Shown here piece after piece: positions 38,930-51,022 of a stretch of DNA of 64,000 nucleotides. How positions within the stretch are numbered: the stretch's first letter is position 1; the number at the start of each line of letters is the position of its first letter. The position numbers and the translations under genes were made by a program. Source of the DNA: Odiellus spinosus. Its lineage: Eukaryota > Arthropoda > Arachnida > Opiliones > Phalangiidae. The notes beneath the pieces are model-generated. The model was not told the origin of the DNA. It saw only the letters and a program-made list of their open reading frames with translations, and ran no database searches. The stretch spans positions 930,001-994,000 of the forward strand of contig CAWUCO010000207.1 in assembly GCA_963920705.1 (NCBI GenBank). Direction: 5' to 3'.

Positions 38930-40453
38930 AGTGTAGATCCACAAATTTCCCAAGTGTAGATCCACAAATTTCAGAAGTATAGATTCACAAATTTCCCGAG
39001 AATAGACCCACTAATTTCCTGAGTTTAGATCCACAAATTTCCTGAGTTTAGATCCACAAATTTCCCGAGTGTATATCCACAAATTTCCCCAGTGTATATC
39101 CACAAATTTCCCAAGTGTAGATCCACAAATTTCCCAAGTGTTGATCCACAAATTTCCCAAGTGTAGATCCACAAATTTCCCAAGTATAGATCCACAAATT
39201 TCCAAGTATAGATCCAATAATTTCCGAAGTGTAGATCCAATAATTTCCGTAGTGTAGATCCACAAATTTCCCGAGTGTAGATCCACAAATTTCCCGAGTG
39301 TAGATCCACAAATTTCCCGAGTGTAGATCCACAAATTTCCCTAGTGTAGATCCAAAAATTTCCCGAGTGTAGATCCACAAATTTACCGAGTGTAGATCCA
39401 CAAATTTCCCGAGTGTAGATCCACAAATTTACCGAGTGTAGATCCACAAATTTCCCGAGTGTAGATCCACAAATTTCCCGAGTGAAGATCCACAAATTTC
39501 CCAAGTATAGATCCACAAATTTCCCAAGTGTAGATCCACAAATTTCCTAAGTGTAGATCCATAAATTTCCCAGGTGTAGATCCACAAATTTCCCAAGTGT
39601 AGATCCACAAATTTCAGAAGTATAGATTTAAAAATTTCCCGAGAATAGATCCACAAATTTCCTGAGTTTAGATCCACAAATTTCCCGAGTGTATATCCAC
39701 AAATTTACCGAGTGTAGATCCACAAATTTCCCGAGTGTAGATCCACAAATTTCCCGAGTGAAGATCCACAAATTTCCCAAGTATAGATCCACAAATTTCC
39801 CAAGTGTAGATCCACAAATTTCCTAAGTGTAGATCCACAAATTTCCCAAGTGTAGATCCACAAATTTCCCAAGTGTAGATCCACAAATTTCAGAAGTATA
39901 GATTCACAAATTTCCCGAGAATAGATCCACAAATTTCCTGAGTTTAGATCCACAAATTTCCTGAGTTTAGATCCACAAATTTCCCGAGTGTATATCCACA
40001 AATTTCCCGAGTGTATATCCACAAATTTCCCAAGTGTAGATCCACAAATTTCCTAAGTGTTGATCCACAAATTTCCCAAGTGTAGATCCACAAATTTCCC
40101 AAGTATAGATCCACAAATTTCCAAGTATAGATCCAATAATTTCCGAAGTGTAGATCCAATAATTTCCGTAGTGTAGATCCACAAATTTCCCGAGTGTAGA
40201 TCCACAAATTTCCCGAGTGTAGATCCACAAATTTCCCGAGTGTAGATCCACAAATTTCCCGAGTGAAGATCCACAAATTTCCCAAGTATAGATCCACAAA
40301 TTTCCCAAGTGTAGATCCACAAATTTCCAAAGCATAGATCCACAAATTTCCCAAGTGTAGATCCACAAATTTCCCAAGAGTAGATCCACAAATTTCCCAA
40401 GTGTAGATCCACAAATTTCCCAAGTGTAGATCCACAAATTCCCAAGTGTAGAT
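38930..40453 (+). repeat. Domain III 1,630-bp tandem pair, copy 2
   Basis: This is the second copy of 37,300-38,823. The match ends where copy 1 has GATCATC (38,821) and this copy keeps GATCCAC (40,451). Confidence 0.7.
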
Positions 40454-41576
40454 CCACAAATTTCCCAAGTGTAGATCCACAAATTTCCAAGTATAGATCC
40501 ACAAATTTCCAAGTATAGATCCAATAATTTCCGGAGTGTAGATCCAATAATTTCCGTAGTGTAGATCCACAAATTTCCCGAGTGTAGATCCAAAAATTTC
40601 CCGAGTGTAGATCCACAAATTTCCCTAGTGTAGATCCACAAATTTCCCGAGTGTAGATCCACAAATTTACCGAGTGTAGATCCACAAATTTCCCGAGTGT
40701 AGATCCACAAATTTCCCGAGTGAAGATCCACAAATTTCCCAAGTATAGATCCACAAATTTCCCAAGTGTAGATCCACAAATTTCCCAAGTGTAGATCCAT
40801 AAATTTCCCAGGTGTAGATCCACAAATTTCCCAAGTGTAGATCCACAAATCTCAGAAGTATAGATTCACAAATTTCCCGAGAATAGATCCACAAATTTCC
40901 TGAGTTTAGATCCACAAATTTCCCGAGTGTATATCCACAAATTTCCCGAGTGTATATCCACAAATTTCCCAAGTGTAGATCCACAAATTTCCCAAGTGTT
41001 GATCCACAAATTTCCCAAGTGTAGATCCACAAATTTCCCAAGTATAGATCCACAAATTTCCAAGTATAGATCCAATAATTTCCGAAGTGTAGATCCAATA
41101 ATTTCCGTAGTGTAGATCCACAAATTTCCCGAGTGTAGATCCACAAATTTCCCGAGTGTAGATCCACAAATTTCCCGAGTTTAGATCCACAAATTTCCCG
41201 AGTGTAGATCCATAAATTTCCCGAGTGTAGATCCACAAATTTCCCGAGTGTAGATCCACAAATTTCCCGAGTGAAGATCCACAAATTTCCCAAGTATAGA
41301 TCCACAAATTTCCCAAGTGTAGATCCACAAATTTCCAAAGCGTAGATCCAAAATTTCCCAAGTGTAGATCCACAAATTTCCCAAGAGTAGATCCACAAAT
41401 TTCCCAAGTGTAGATCCACAAATTTCCCAAGTGTAGATCCACAAATTCCCAAGTGTAGATCATCAAATTTCCCAAGTGTAGATCAACAAATTTCCCAAGT
41501 GTAGATCCACAAATTTCCCAAGTGTAGATCCACAAATTTCCCGAGTGTATATCCACAAATTTCCCGAGTGTAGATC
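39405..41576 (+). repeat. Domain III 2.2-kb block, copy 2
   Basis: This is the second copy of 35,115-37,286. The right edge is sharp because this copy runs into a second GATCATC unit, the 115-bp duplication at 41,458. Confidence 0.66.
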
Positions 41577-42316
41577 ATCAAATTTCCCAAGTGTAGATCA
41601 ACAAATTTCCCAAGTGTAGATCCACAAATTTCCCAAGTGTAGATCCACAAATTTCCCGAGTGTATATCCACAAATTTCCCGAGTGTAGATCCACAAATTT
41701 CCCAAGTGTAGATCCACAAATTTCCCAAGTGTAGATCCACAAATTTCAGAAGTATAGATTCACAAATTTCCCGAGAATAGACCCACTAATTTCCTGAGTT
41801 TAGATCCACAAATTTCCTGAGTTTAGATCCACAAATTTCCCGAGTGTATATCCACAAATTTCCCCAGTGTATATCCACAAATTTCCCAAGTGTAGATCCA
41901 CAAATTTCCCAAGTGTTGATCCACAAATTTCCCAAGTGTAGATCCACAAATTTCCCAAGTATAGATCCACAAATTTCCAAGTATAGATCCAATAATTTCC
42001 GAAGTGTAGATCCAATAATTTCCGTAGTGTAGATCCACAAATTTCCCGAGTGTAGATCCACAAATTTCCCGAGTGTAGATCCACAAATTTCCCGAGTGTA
42101 GATCCACATATTTCCCGAGTGTAGATCCACAAATTTCCCGAGTGTAGATCCACAAATTTCCCAAGAGTAGATCCACAAATTTCCCAAGTGTAGATCCACA
42201 AATTTCCCAAGTGTAGATCCACAAATTCCCAAGTGTAGATCCACAAATTTCCCAAGTGTAGATCCACAAATTTCCAAGTATAGATCCACAAATTTCCAAG
42301 TATAGATCCAATAATT
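41125..42316 (+). repeat. Domain III 1.19-kb block, copy 1
   Basis: This segment matches 46,508-47,699 at an offset of 5,383, including the internal 115-bp duplication. It ends where this copy keeps the CCGGAG/CCGTAG pair, while the partner fuses AATAATTT directly to CCCGAG. Confidence 0.66.
41458..41687 (+). repeat. 115-bp (five-unit) tandem duplication
   Basis: Five units beginning with GATCATC (41,458) are repeated at once (GATCATC at 41,573). The set is GATCATC, GATCAAC, two plain units and the CCCGAGTGTATATCC unit. This is the smallest clear unequal exchange in the window. Confidence 0.72.
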
Positions 42317-42360
42317 TCCGGAGTGTAGATCCAATAATTTCCGTAGTGTAGATCCACAAA

Positions 42361-44930
42361 TTTCCCGAGTGTAGATCCACAAATTTCCCGAGTGTAGATC
42401 CACAAATTTCCCGAGTGTAGATCCACAAATTTCCCGAGTGAAGATCCACAAATTTCCCAAGTAAAGATCCACAAATTTCCCAAGTGTAGATCCACAAATT
42501 TCCCAAGTGTAGATCCATAAATTTCCCAGGTGTAGATCCACAAATTTCCCAAGTGTAGATCCACAAATCTCAGAAGTATAGATTCACAAATTTCCCGAGA
42601 ATAGATCCACAAATTTCCTGAGTTTAGATCCACAAATTTCCCGAGTGTATATCCACAAATTTCCCGAGTGTATATCCACAAATTTCCCAAGTGTAGATCC
42701 ACAAATTTCCCAAGTGTTGATCCACAAATTTCCCAAGTGTAGATCCACAAATTTCCCAAGTATAGATCCACAAATTTCCAAGTATAGATCCAATAATTTC
42801 CGAAGTGTAGATCCAATAATTTCCGTAGTGTAGATCCACAAATTTCCCGAGTGTAGATCCACAAATTTCCCGAGTGTAGATCCACAAATTTCCCGAGTTT
42901 AGATCCACAAATTTCCCGAGTGTAGATCCACAAATTTCCCGAGTGTAGATCCACAAATTTCCCGAGTGTAGATCCACAAATTTCCCGAGTGAAGATCCAC
43001 AAATTTCCCAAGTATAGATCCACAAATTTCCCAAGTGTAGATCCACAAATTTCCAAAGCGTAGATCCAAAATTTCCCAAGTGTAGATCCACAAATTTCCC
43101 AAGAGTAGATCCACAAATTTCCCAAGTGTAGATCCACAAATTTCCCAAGTGTAGATCCACAAATTCCCAAGTGTAGATCATCAAATTTCCCAAGTGTAGA
43201 TCAACAAATTTCCCAAGTGTAGATACACAAATTTCCCAAGTGTAGATCCACAAATTTCCCGAGTGTATATCCACAAATTTCCGGAGTGTAGATCCACAAA
43301 TTTCCCAAGTGTAGATCCACAAATTTCCCAAGTGTAGATCCACAAATTTCAGAAGTATAGATTCACAAATTTCCCGAGAATAGACCCACTAATTTCCTGA
43401 GTTTAGATCCACAAATTTCCTGAGTTTAGATCCACAAATTTCCCGAGTGTATATCCACAAATTTCCCCAGTGAATATCCACAAATTTCCCAAGTGTAGAT
43501 CCACAAATTTCCCAAGTGTTGATCCACAAATTTCCCAAGTGTAGATCCACAAATTTCCCAAGTATAGATCCACAAATTTCCAAGTATAGATCCAAAAATT
43601 TCCGAAGTGTAGATCCAATAATTTCCGTAGTGTAGATCCACAAATTTCCCGAGTGTAGATCCACAAATTTCCCGAGTGTAGATCCACAAATTTCCCGAGT
43701 GTAGATCCACAAATTTCCCGAGTGTAGATCCACATATTTCCCGAGTGTAGATCCACAAATTTCCCGAGTGTAGATCCACAAATTTCCCGAGTGTAGATCC
43801 ACAAATTTCCCGAGTGAAGATCCACAAATTTCCCAAGTATAGATCCACAAATTTCCCAAGTGTAGATCCACAAATTTCCAAAGCGTAGATCCACAAATTT
43901 CCCAAGTGTAGATCCACAAATTTCCCAAGAGTAGATCCACAAATTTCCCAAGTGTAGATCCACAAATTTCCCAAGTGTAGATCCACAAATTCCCAAGTGT
44001 AGATCCACAAATTTCCCAAGTGTAGATCCACAAATTTCCAAGTATAGATCCACAAATTTCCAAGTATAGATCCAATAATTTCCGGAGTGTAGATCCAATA
44101 ATTTCCGTAGTGTAGATCCACAAATTTCCCGAGTGTAGATCCACAACTTTCCCGAGTGTAGATCCACAAATTTCCCTAGTGTAGATCCACAAATTTCCCT
44201 AGTGTAGATCCACAAATTTCCCGAGTGTAGATCCACAAATTTACCGAGTGTAGATCCACAAATTTCCCGAGTGTAGATCCACAAATTTCCCGAGTGAAGA
44301 TCCACAAATTTCCCAAGTATAGATCCACAAATTTCCCAAGTGTAGATCCACAAATTTCCCAAGTGTAGATCCATAAATTTCCCAGGTGTAGATCCACAAA
44401 TTTCCCGAGTGTATATCCACAAATTTCCCGAGTGTAGATCCACAAATTTCCCAAGTGTAGATCCACAAATTTCCCAAGTGTAGATCCACAAATTTCAGAA
44501 GTATAGATTCACAAATTTCCCGAGAATAGACCCACTAATTTCCTGAGTTTAGATCCACAAATTTCCTGAGTTTAGATCCACAAATTTAACGAGTGTATAT
44601 CCACAAATTTCCCCAGTGTATATCCACAAATTTCCCAAGTGTAGATCCACAAATTTCCCAAGTGTTGATCCACAAATTTCCCAAGTGTAGATCCACAAAT
44701 TTCCCAAGTATAGATCCACAAATTTCCAAGTATAGATCCAATAATTTCCGAAGTGTAGATCCAATAATTTCCGTAGTGTAGATCCACAAATTTCCCGAGT
44801 GTAGATCCACAAATTTCCCGAGTGTAGATCCACAAATTTCCCGAGTGTAGATCCACATATTTCCCGAGTGTAGATCCACAAATTTCCCGAGTGTAGATCC
44901 ACAAATTTCCCAAGAGTAGATCCACAAATT
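42361..44930 (+). repeat. Domain III 2.55-kb block, copy 1
   Basis: This segment matches about 48,476-51,022 at offsets of 6,115 and then 6,092 (one 23-bp unit). Shared private variants include GTAAAGATCC (42,461 and 48,576), CCCCAGTGAATATCC (near 43,465 and 49,580) and ACAACTTTCCC (near 44,143 and 50,235). Confidence 0.66.
42473..43142 (+). repeat. 0.67-kb block shared with 45,291-45,960
   Basis: This segment matches at an offset of 2,818. It holds CATAAATTTCCCAGGTG, AATCTCAGAAG, the doubled CCCGAGTGTATATCC type of GTTGATCC unit, and the GATCCAAAATTTCCC short unit. The partner ends at 45,960, where it drops a plain unit. Confidence 0.6.
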
Positions 44931-45184
44931 TCCCAAGTGTAGATCCACAAATTTCCCAAGTGTAGATCCACAAATTCCCAAGTGTAGATTCACAAATTTC
45001 CCAAGTGTAGATCCACAAATTTCCAAGTATAGATCCACAAATTTCCAAGTATAGATCCAATAATTTCCGGAGTGTAGATCCAATAATTTCCGTAGTGTAG
45101 ATCCACAAATTTCCCGAGTGTAGATCCACAAATTTCCCGAGTGTAGATCCACAAATTTCCCTAGTGTAGATCCACAAATTTCCC
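44201..45184 (+). repeat. Likely donor of the 984-bp segment in domain IV
   Basis: This stretch of domain III matches 56,584-57,567 at an offset of 12,383. The unit TTTAACGAGTGTATATCC (44,586) occurs only here and at 56,969. GATTCAC after AATTCCC (44,989) also recurs at 57,372. No other domain III copy carries the full combination. Confidence 0.75.
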
Positions 45185-46507
45185 TAGTGTAGATCCACAA
45201 ATTTCCCGAGTGTAGATCCACAAATTTACCGAGTGTAGATCCACAAATTTCCCGAGTGAAGATCCACAAATTTCCCAAGTATAGATCCACAAATTTCCCA
45301 AGTGTAGATCCACAAATTTCCCAAGTGTAGATCCATAAATTTCCCAGGTGTAGATCCACAAATTTCCCAAGTGTAGATCCACAAATCTCAGAAGTATAGA
45401 TTCACAAATTTCCCGAGAATAGATCCACAAATTTCCTGAGTTTAGATCCACAAATTTCCCGAGTGTATATCCACAAATTTCCCGAGTGTATATCCACAAA
45501 TTTCCCAAGTGTAGATCCACAAATTTCCCAAGTGTTGATCCACAAATTTCCCAAGTGTAGATCCACAAATTTCCCAAGTATAGATCCACAAATTTCCAAG
45601 TATAGATCCAATAATTTCCGAAGTGTAGATCCAATAATTTCCGTAGTGTAGATCCACAAATTTCCCGAGTGTAGATCCACAAATTTCCCGAGTGTAGATC
45701 CACAAATTTCCCGAGTTTAGATCCACAAATTTCCCGAGTGTAGATCCACAAATTTCCCGAGTGTAGATCCACAAATTTCCCGAGTGTAGATCCACAAATT
45801 TCCCGAGTGAAGATCCACAAATTTCCCAAGTATAGATCCACAAATTTCCCAAGTGTAGATCCACAAATTTCCAAAGCGTAGATCCAAAATTTCCCAAGTG
45901 TAGATCCACAAATTTCCCAAGAGTAGATCCACAAATTTCCCAAGTGTAGATCCACAAATTCCCAAGTGTAGATTCACAAATTTCCCAAGTGTAGATCCAC
46001 AAATTTCCAAGTATAGATCCACAAATTTCCAAGTATAGATCCAATAATTTCCGGAGTGTAGATCCAATAATTTCCGTAGTGTAGATCCACAAATTTCCCG
46101 AGTGTAGATCCACAAATTTCCCGAGTGTAGATCCACAAATTTCCCTAGTGTAGATCCACAAATTTCCCTAGTGTAGATCCACAAATTTCCCGAGTGTAGA
46201 TCCACAAATTTACCGAGTGTAGATCCACAAATTTCCCGAGTGTAGATCCACAAATTTCCCGAGTGAAGATCCACAAATTTCCCAAGTATAGATCCACAAA
46301 TTTCCCAAGTGTAGATCCACAAATTTCCCAAGTGTAGATCCATAAATTTCCCAGGTGTAGATCCACAAATTTCCCAAGTGTAGATCCACAAATCTCAGAA
46401 GTATAGATTCACAAATTTCCCGAGAATAGATCCACAAATTTCCTGAGTTTAGATCCACAAATTTCCCGAGTGTATATCCACAAATTTCCCGAGTGTATAT
46501 CCACAAA

Positions 46508-47699
46508 TTTCCCAAGTGTAGATCCACAAATTTCCCGAGTGTAGATCCACAAATTTCCCGAGTTTAGATCCACAAATTTCCCGAGTGTAGATCCACAAAT
46601 TTCCCGAGTGTAGATCCACAAATTTCCCGAGTGTAGATCCACAAATTTCCCGAGTGAAGATCCACAAATTTCCCAAGTATAGATCCACAAATTTCCCAAG
46701 TGTAGATCCACAAATTTCCAAAGCGTAGATCCAAAATTTCCCAAGTGTAGATCCACAAATTTCCCAAGAGTAGATCCACAAATTTCCCAAGTGTAGATCC
46801 ACAAATTTCCCAAGTGTAGATCCACAAATTCCCAAGTGTAGATCATCAAATTTCCCAAGTGTAGATCAACAAATTTCCCAAGTGTAGATCCACAAATTTC
46901 CCAAGTGTAGATCCACAAATTTCCCGAGTGTATATCCACAAATTTCCCGAGTGTAGATCATCAAATTTCCCAAGTGTAGATCAACAAATTTCCCAAGTGT
47001 AGATCCACAAATTTCCCAAGTGTAGATCCACAAATTTCCCGAGTGTATATCCACAAATTTCCCGAGTGTAGATCCACAAATTTCCCAAGTGTAGATCCAC
47101 AAATTTCCCAAGTGTAGATCCACAAATTTCAGAAGTATAGATTCACAAATTTCCCGAGAATAGACCCACTAATTTCCTGAGTTTAGATCCACAAATTTCC
47201 TGAGTTTAGATCCACAAATTTCCCGAGTGTATATCCACAAATTTCCCCAGTGTATATCCACAAATTTCCCAAGTGTAGATCCACAAATTTCCCAAGTGTT
47301 GATCCACAAATTTCCCAAGTGTAGATCCACAAATTTCCCAAGTATAGATCCACAAATTTCCAAGTATAGATCCAATAATTTCCGAAGTGTAGATCCAATA
47401 ATTTCCGTAGTGTAGATCCACAAATTTCCCGAGTGTAGATCCACAAATTTCCCGAGTGTAGATCCACAAATTTCCCGAGTGTAGATCCACATATTTCCCG
47501 AGTGTAGATCCACAAATTTCCCGAGTGTAGATCCACAAATTTCCCAAGAGTAGATCCACAAATTTCCCAAGTGTAGATCCACAAATTTCCCAAGTGTAGA
47601 TCCACAAATTCCCAAGTGTAGATCCACAAATTTCCCAAGTGTAGATCCACAAATTTCCAAGTATAGATCCACAAATTTCCAAGTATAGATCCAATAATT
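46508..47699 (+). repeat. Domain III 1.19-kb block, copy 2
   Basis: This is the second copy of 41,125-42,316. Just upstream, one GTTGATCC unit expected near 46.5 kb is missing, which explains the unusually long spacing of 1,764 bp from 45,534 to 47,298. Confidence 0.65.
46841..47070 (+). repeat. 115-bp tandem duplication, second locus
   Basis: The same doubled five-unit set (GATCATC at 46,841 and 46,956) appears here because the surrounding 1.19-kb block was copied after the small duplication arose. Confidence 0.7.
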
Positions 47700-48236
47700 T
47701 CCCGAGTGTAGATCCACAAATTTCCCGAGTGTAGATCCACAAATTTCCCGAGTGTAGATCCACAAATTTCCCGAGTGAAGATCCACAAATTTCCCAAGTA
47801 AAGATCCACAAATTTCCCAAGTGTAGATCCACAAATTTCCCAAGTGTAGATCCATAAATTTCCCAGGTGTAGATCCACAAATTTCCCAAGTGTAGATCCA
47901 CAAATCTCAGAAGTATAGATTCACAAATTTCCCGAGAATAGATCCACAAATTTCCTGAGTTTAGATCCACAAATTTCCCGAGTGTATATCCACAAATTTC
48001 CCGAGTGTATATCCACAAATTTCCCAAGTGTAGATCCACAAATTTCCCAAGTGTTGATCCACAAATTTCCCAAGTGTAGATCCACAAATTTCCCAAGTAT
48101 AGATCCACAAATTTCCAAGTATAGATCCAATAATTTCCGAAGTGTAGATCCAATAATTTCCGTAGTGTAGATCCACAAATTTCCCGAGTGTAGATCCACA
48201 AATTTCCCGAGTGTAGATCCACAAATTTCCCGAGTT
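47459..48236 (+). repeat. 778-bp tandem duplication, copy 1
   Basis: Every variant recurs 778 bp later: ACATATTTCCC (47,489 and 48,267), AATAATTTCCCGAG, GTAAAGATCC (47,798 and 48,576), CCCAGGTG, GTTGATCC (48,053 and 48,831) and CCGAGTTTAG (48,231 and 49,009). Confidence 0.75.
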
Positions 48237-49014
48237 TAGATCCACAAATTTCCCGAGTGTAGATCCACATATTTCCCGAGTGTAGATCCACAAATTTCCC
48301 GAGTGTAGATCCACAAATTTCCCAAGAGTAGATCCACAAATTTCCCAAGTGTAGATCCACAAATTTCCCAAGTGTAGATCCACAAATTCCCAAGTGTAGA
48401 TCCACAAATTTCCCAAGTGTAGATCCACAAATTTCCAAGTATAGATCCACAAATTTCCAAGTATAGATCCAATAATTTCCCGAGTGTAGATCCACAAATT
48501 TCCCGAGTGTAGATCCACAAATTTCCCGAGTGTAGATCCACAAATTTCCCGAGTGAAGATCCACAAATTTCCCAAGTAAAGATCCACAAATTTCCCAAGT
48601 GTAGATCCACAAATTTCCCAAGTGTAGATCCATAAATTTCCCAGGTGTAGATCCACAAATTTCCCAAGTGTAGATCCACAAATCTCAGAAGTATAGATTC
48701 ACAAATTTCCCGAGAATAGATCCACAAATTTCCTGAGTTTAGATCCACAAATTTCCCGAGTGTATATCCACAAATTTCCCGAGTGTATATCCACAAATTT
48801 CCCAAGTGTAGATCCACAAATTTCCCAAGTGTTGATCCACAAATTTCCCAAGTGTAGATCCACAAATTTCCCAAGTATAGATCCACAAATTTCCAAGTAT
48901 AGATCCAATAATTTCCGAAGTGTAGATCCAATAATTTCCGTAGTGTAGATCCACAAATTTCCCGAGTGTAGATCCACAAATTTCCCGAGTGTAGATCCAC
49001 AAATTTCCCGAGTT
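48237..49014 (+). repeat. 778-bp tandem duplication, copy 2
   Basis: This is the directly adjoining copy of 47,459-48,236. After it, the sequence follows 42,899 onwards rather than starting a third copy. Confidence 0.75.
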
Positions 49015-51022
49015 TAGATCCACAAATTTCCCGAGTGTAGATCCACAAATTTCCCGAGTGTAGATCCACAAATTTCCCGAGTGTAGATCCACAAATTTCC
49101 CGAGTGAAGATCCACAAATTTCCCAAGTATAGATCCACAAATTTCCCAAGTGTAGATCCACAAATTTCCAAAGCGTAGATCCAAAATTTCCCAAGTGTAG
49201 ATCCACAAATTTCCCAAGAGTAGATCCACAAATTTCCCAAGTGTAGATCCACAAATTTCCCAAGTGTAGATCCACAAATTCCCAAGTGTAGATCATCAAA
49301 TTTCCCAAGTGTAGATCAACAAATTTCCCAAGTGTAGATCCACAAATTTCCCAAGTGTAGATCCACAAATTTCCCGAGTGTATATCCACAAATTTCCGGA
49401 GTGTAGATCCACAAATTTCCCAAGTGTAGATCCACAAATTTCCCAAGTGTAGATCCACAAATTTCAGAAGTATAGATTCACAAATTTCCCGAGAATAGAC
49501 CCACTAATTTCCTGAGTTTAGATCCACAAATTTCCTGAGTTTAGATCCACAAATTTCCCGAGTGTATATCCACAAATTTCCCCAGTGAATATCCACAAAT
49601 TTCCCAAGTGTAGATCCACAAATTTCCCAAGTGTTGATCCACAAATTTCCCAAGTGTAGATCCACAAATTTCCCAAGTATAGATCCACAAATTTCCAACT
49701 ATAGATCCAATAATTTCCGAAGTGTAGATCCAATAATTTCCGTAGTGTAGATCCACAAATTTCCCGAGTGTAGATCCACAAATTTCCCGAGTGTAGATCC
49801 ACAAATTTCCCGAGTGTAGATCCACATATTTCCCGAGTGTAGATCCACAAATTTCCCGAGTGTAGATCCACAAATTTCCCGAGTGTAGATCCACAAATTT
49901 CCCGAGTGAAGATCCACAAATTTCCCAAGTATAGATCCATAAATTTCCCAAGTGTAGATCCACAAATTTCCAAAGCGTAGATCCACAAATTTCCCAAGTG
50001 TAGATCCACAAATTTCCCAAGAGTAGATCCACAAATTTCCCAAGTGTAGATCCACAAATTTCCCAAGTGTAGATCCACAAATTCCCAAGTGTAGATCCAC
50101 AAATTTCCCAAGTGTAGATCCACAAATTTCCAAGTATAGATCCACAAATTTCCAAGTATAGATCCAATAATTTCCGGAGTGTAGATCCAATAATTTCCGT
50201 AGTGTAGATCCACAAATTTCCCGAGTGTAGATCCACAACTTTCCCGAGTGTAGATCCACAAATTTCCCTAGTGTAGATCCACAAATTTCCCTAGTGTAGA
50301 TCCACAAATTTCCCGAGTGTAGATCCACAAATTTACCGAGTGTAGATCCACAAATTTCCCGAGTGTAGATCCACAAATTTCCCGAGTGAAGATCCACAAA
50401 TTTCCCAAGTATAGATCCACAAATTTCCCAAGTGTAGATCCACAAATTTCCCAAGTGTAGATCCATAAATTTCCCAGGTGTAGATCCACAAATTTCCCGA
50501 GTGTATATCCACAAATTTCCCGAGTGTAGATCCACAAATTTCCCAAGTGTAGATCCACAAATTTCCCAAGTGTAGATCCACAAATTTCAGAAGTATAGAT
50601 TCACAAATTTCCCGAGAATAGACCCACTAATTTCCTGAGTTTAGATCCACAAATTTCCTGAGTTTAGATCCACAAATTTCCCGAGTGTATATCCACAAAT
50701 TTCCCCAGTGTATATCCACAAATTTCCCAAGTGTAGATCCACAAATTTCCCAAGTGTTGATCCACAAATTTCCCAAGTGTAGATCCACAAATTTCCCAAG
50801 TATAGATCCACAAATTTCCAAGTATAGATCCAATAATTTCCGAAGTGTAGATCCAATAATTTCCGTAGTGTAGATCCACAAATTTCCCGAGTGTAGATCC
50901 ACAAATTTCCCGAGTGTAGATCCACAAATTTCCCGAGTGTAGATCCACATATTTCCCGAGTGTAGATCCACAAATTTCCCGAGTGTAGATCCACAAATTT
51001 CCCAAGAGTAGATCCACAAATT
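48476..51022 (+). repeat. Domain III 2.55-kb block, copy 2
   Basis: This is the second copy of 42,361-44,930. It has private changes such as CCAACTATAG near 49,697 and ATAGTACC-free GATCCATAAATTTCCCAAG near 49,936. The match breaks near 51,022, where this copy has lost two plain units. Confidence 0.62.

Noticed and set aside
47206-48681. 491-codon minus-strand open frame
   Set aside because: It has the same artefact pattern, and it spans the 778-bp duplication only because no stop-creating variant falls in that phase.
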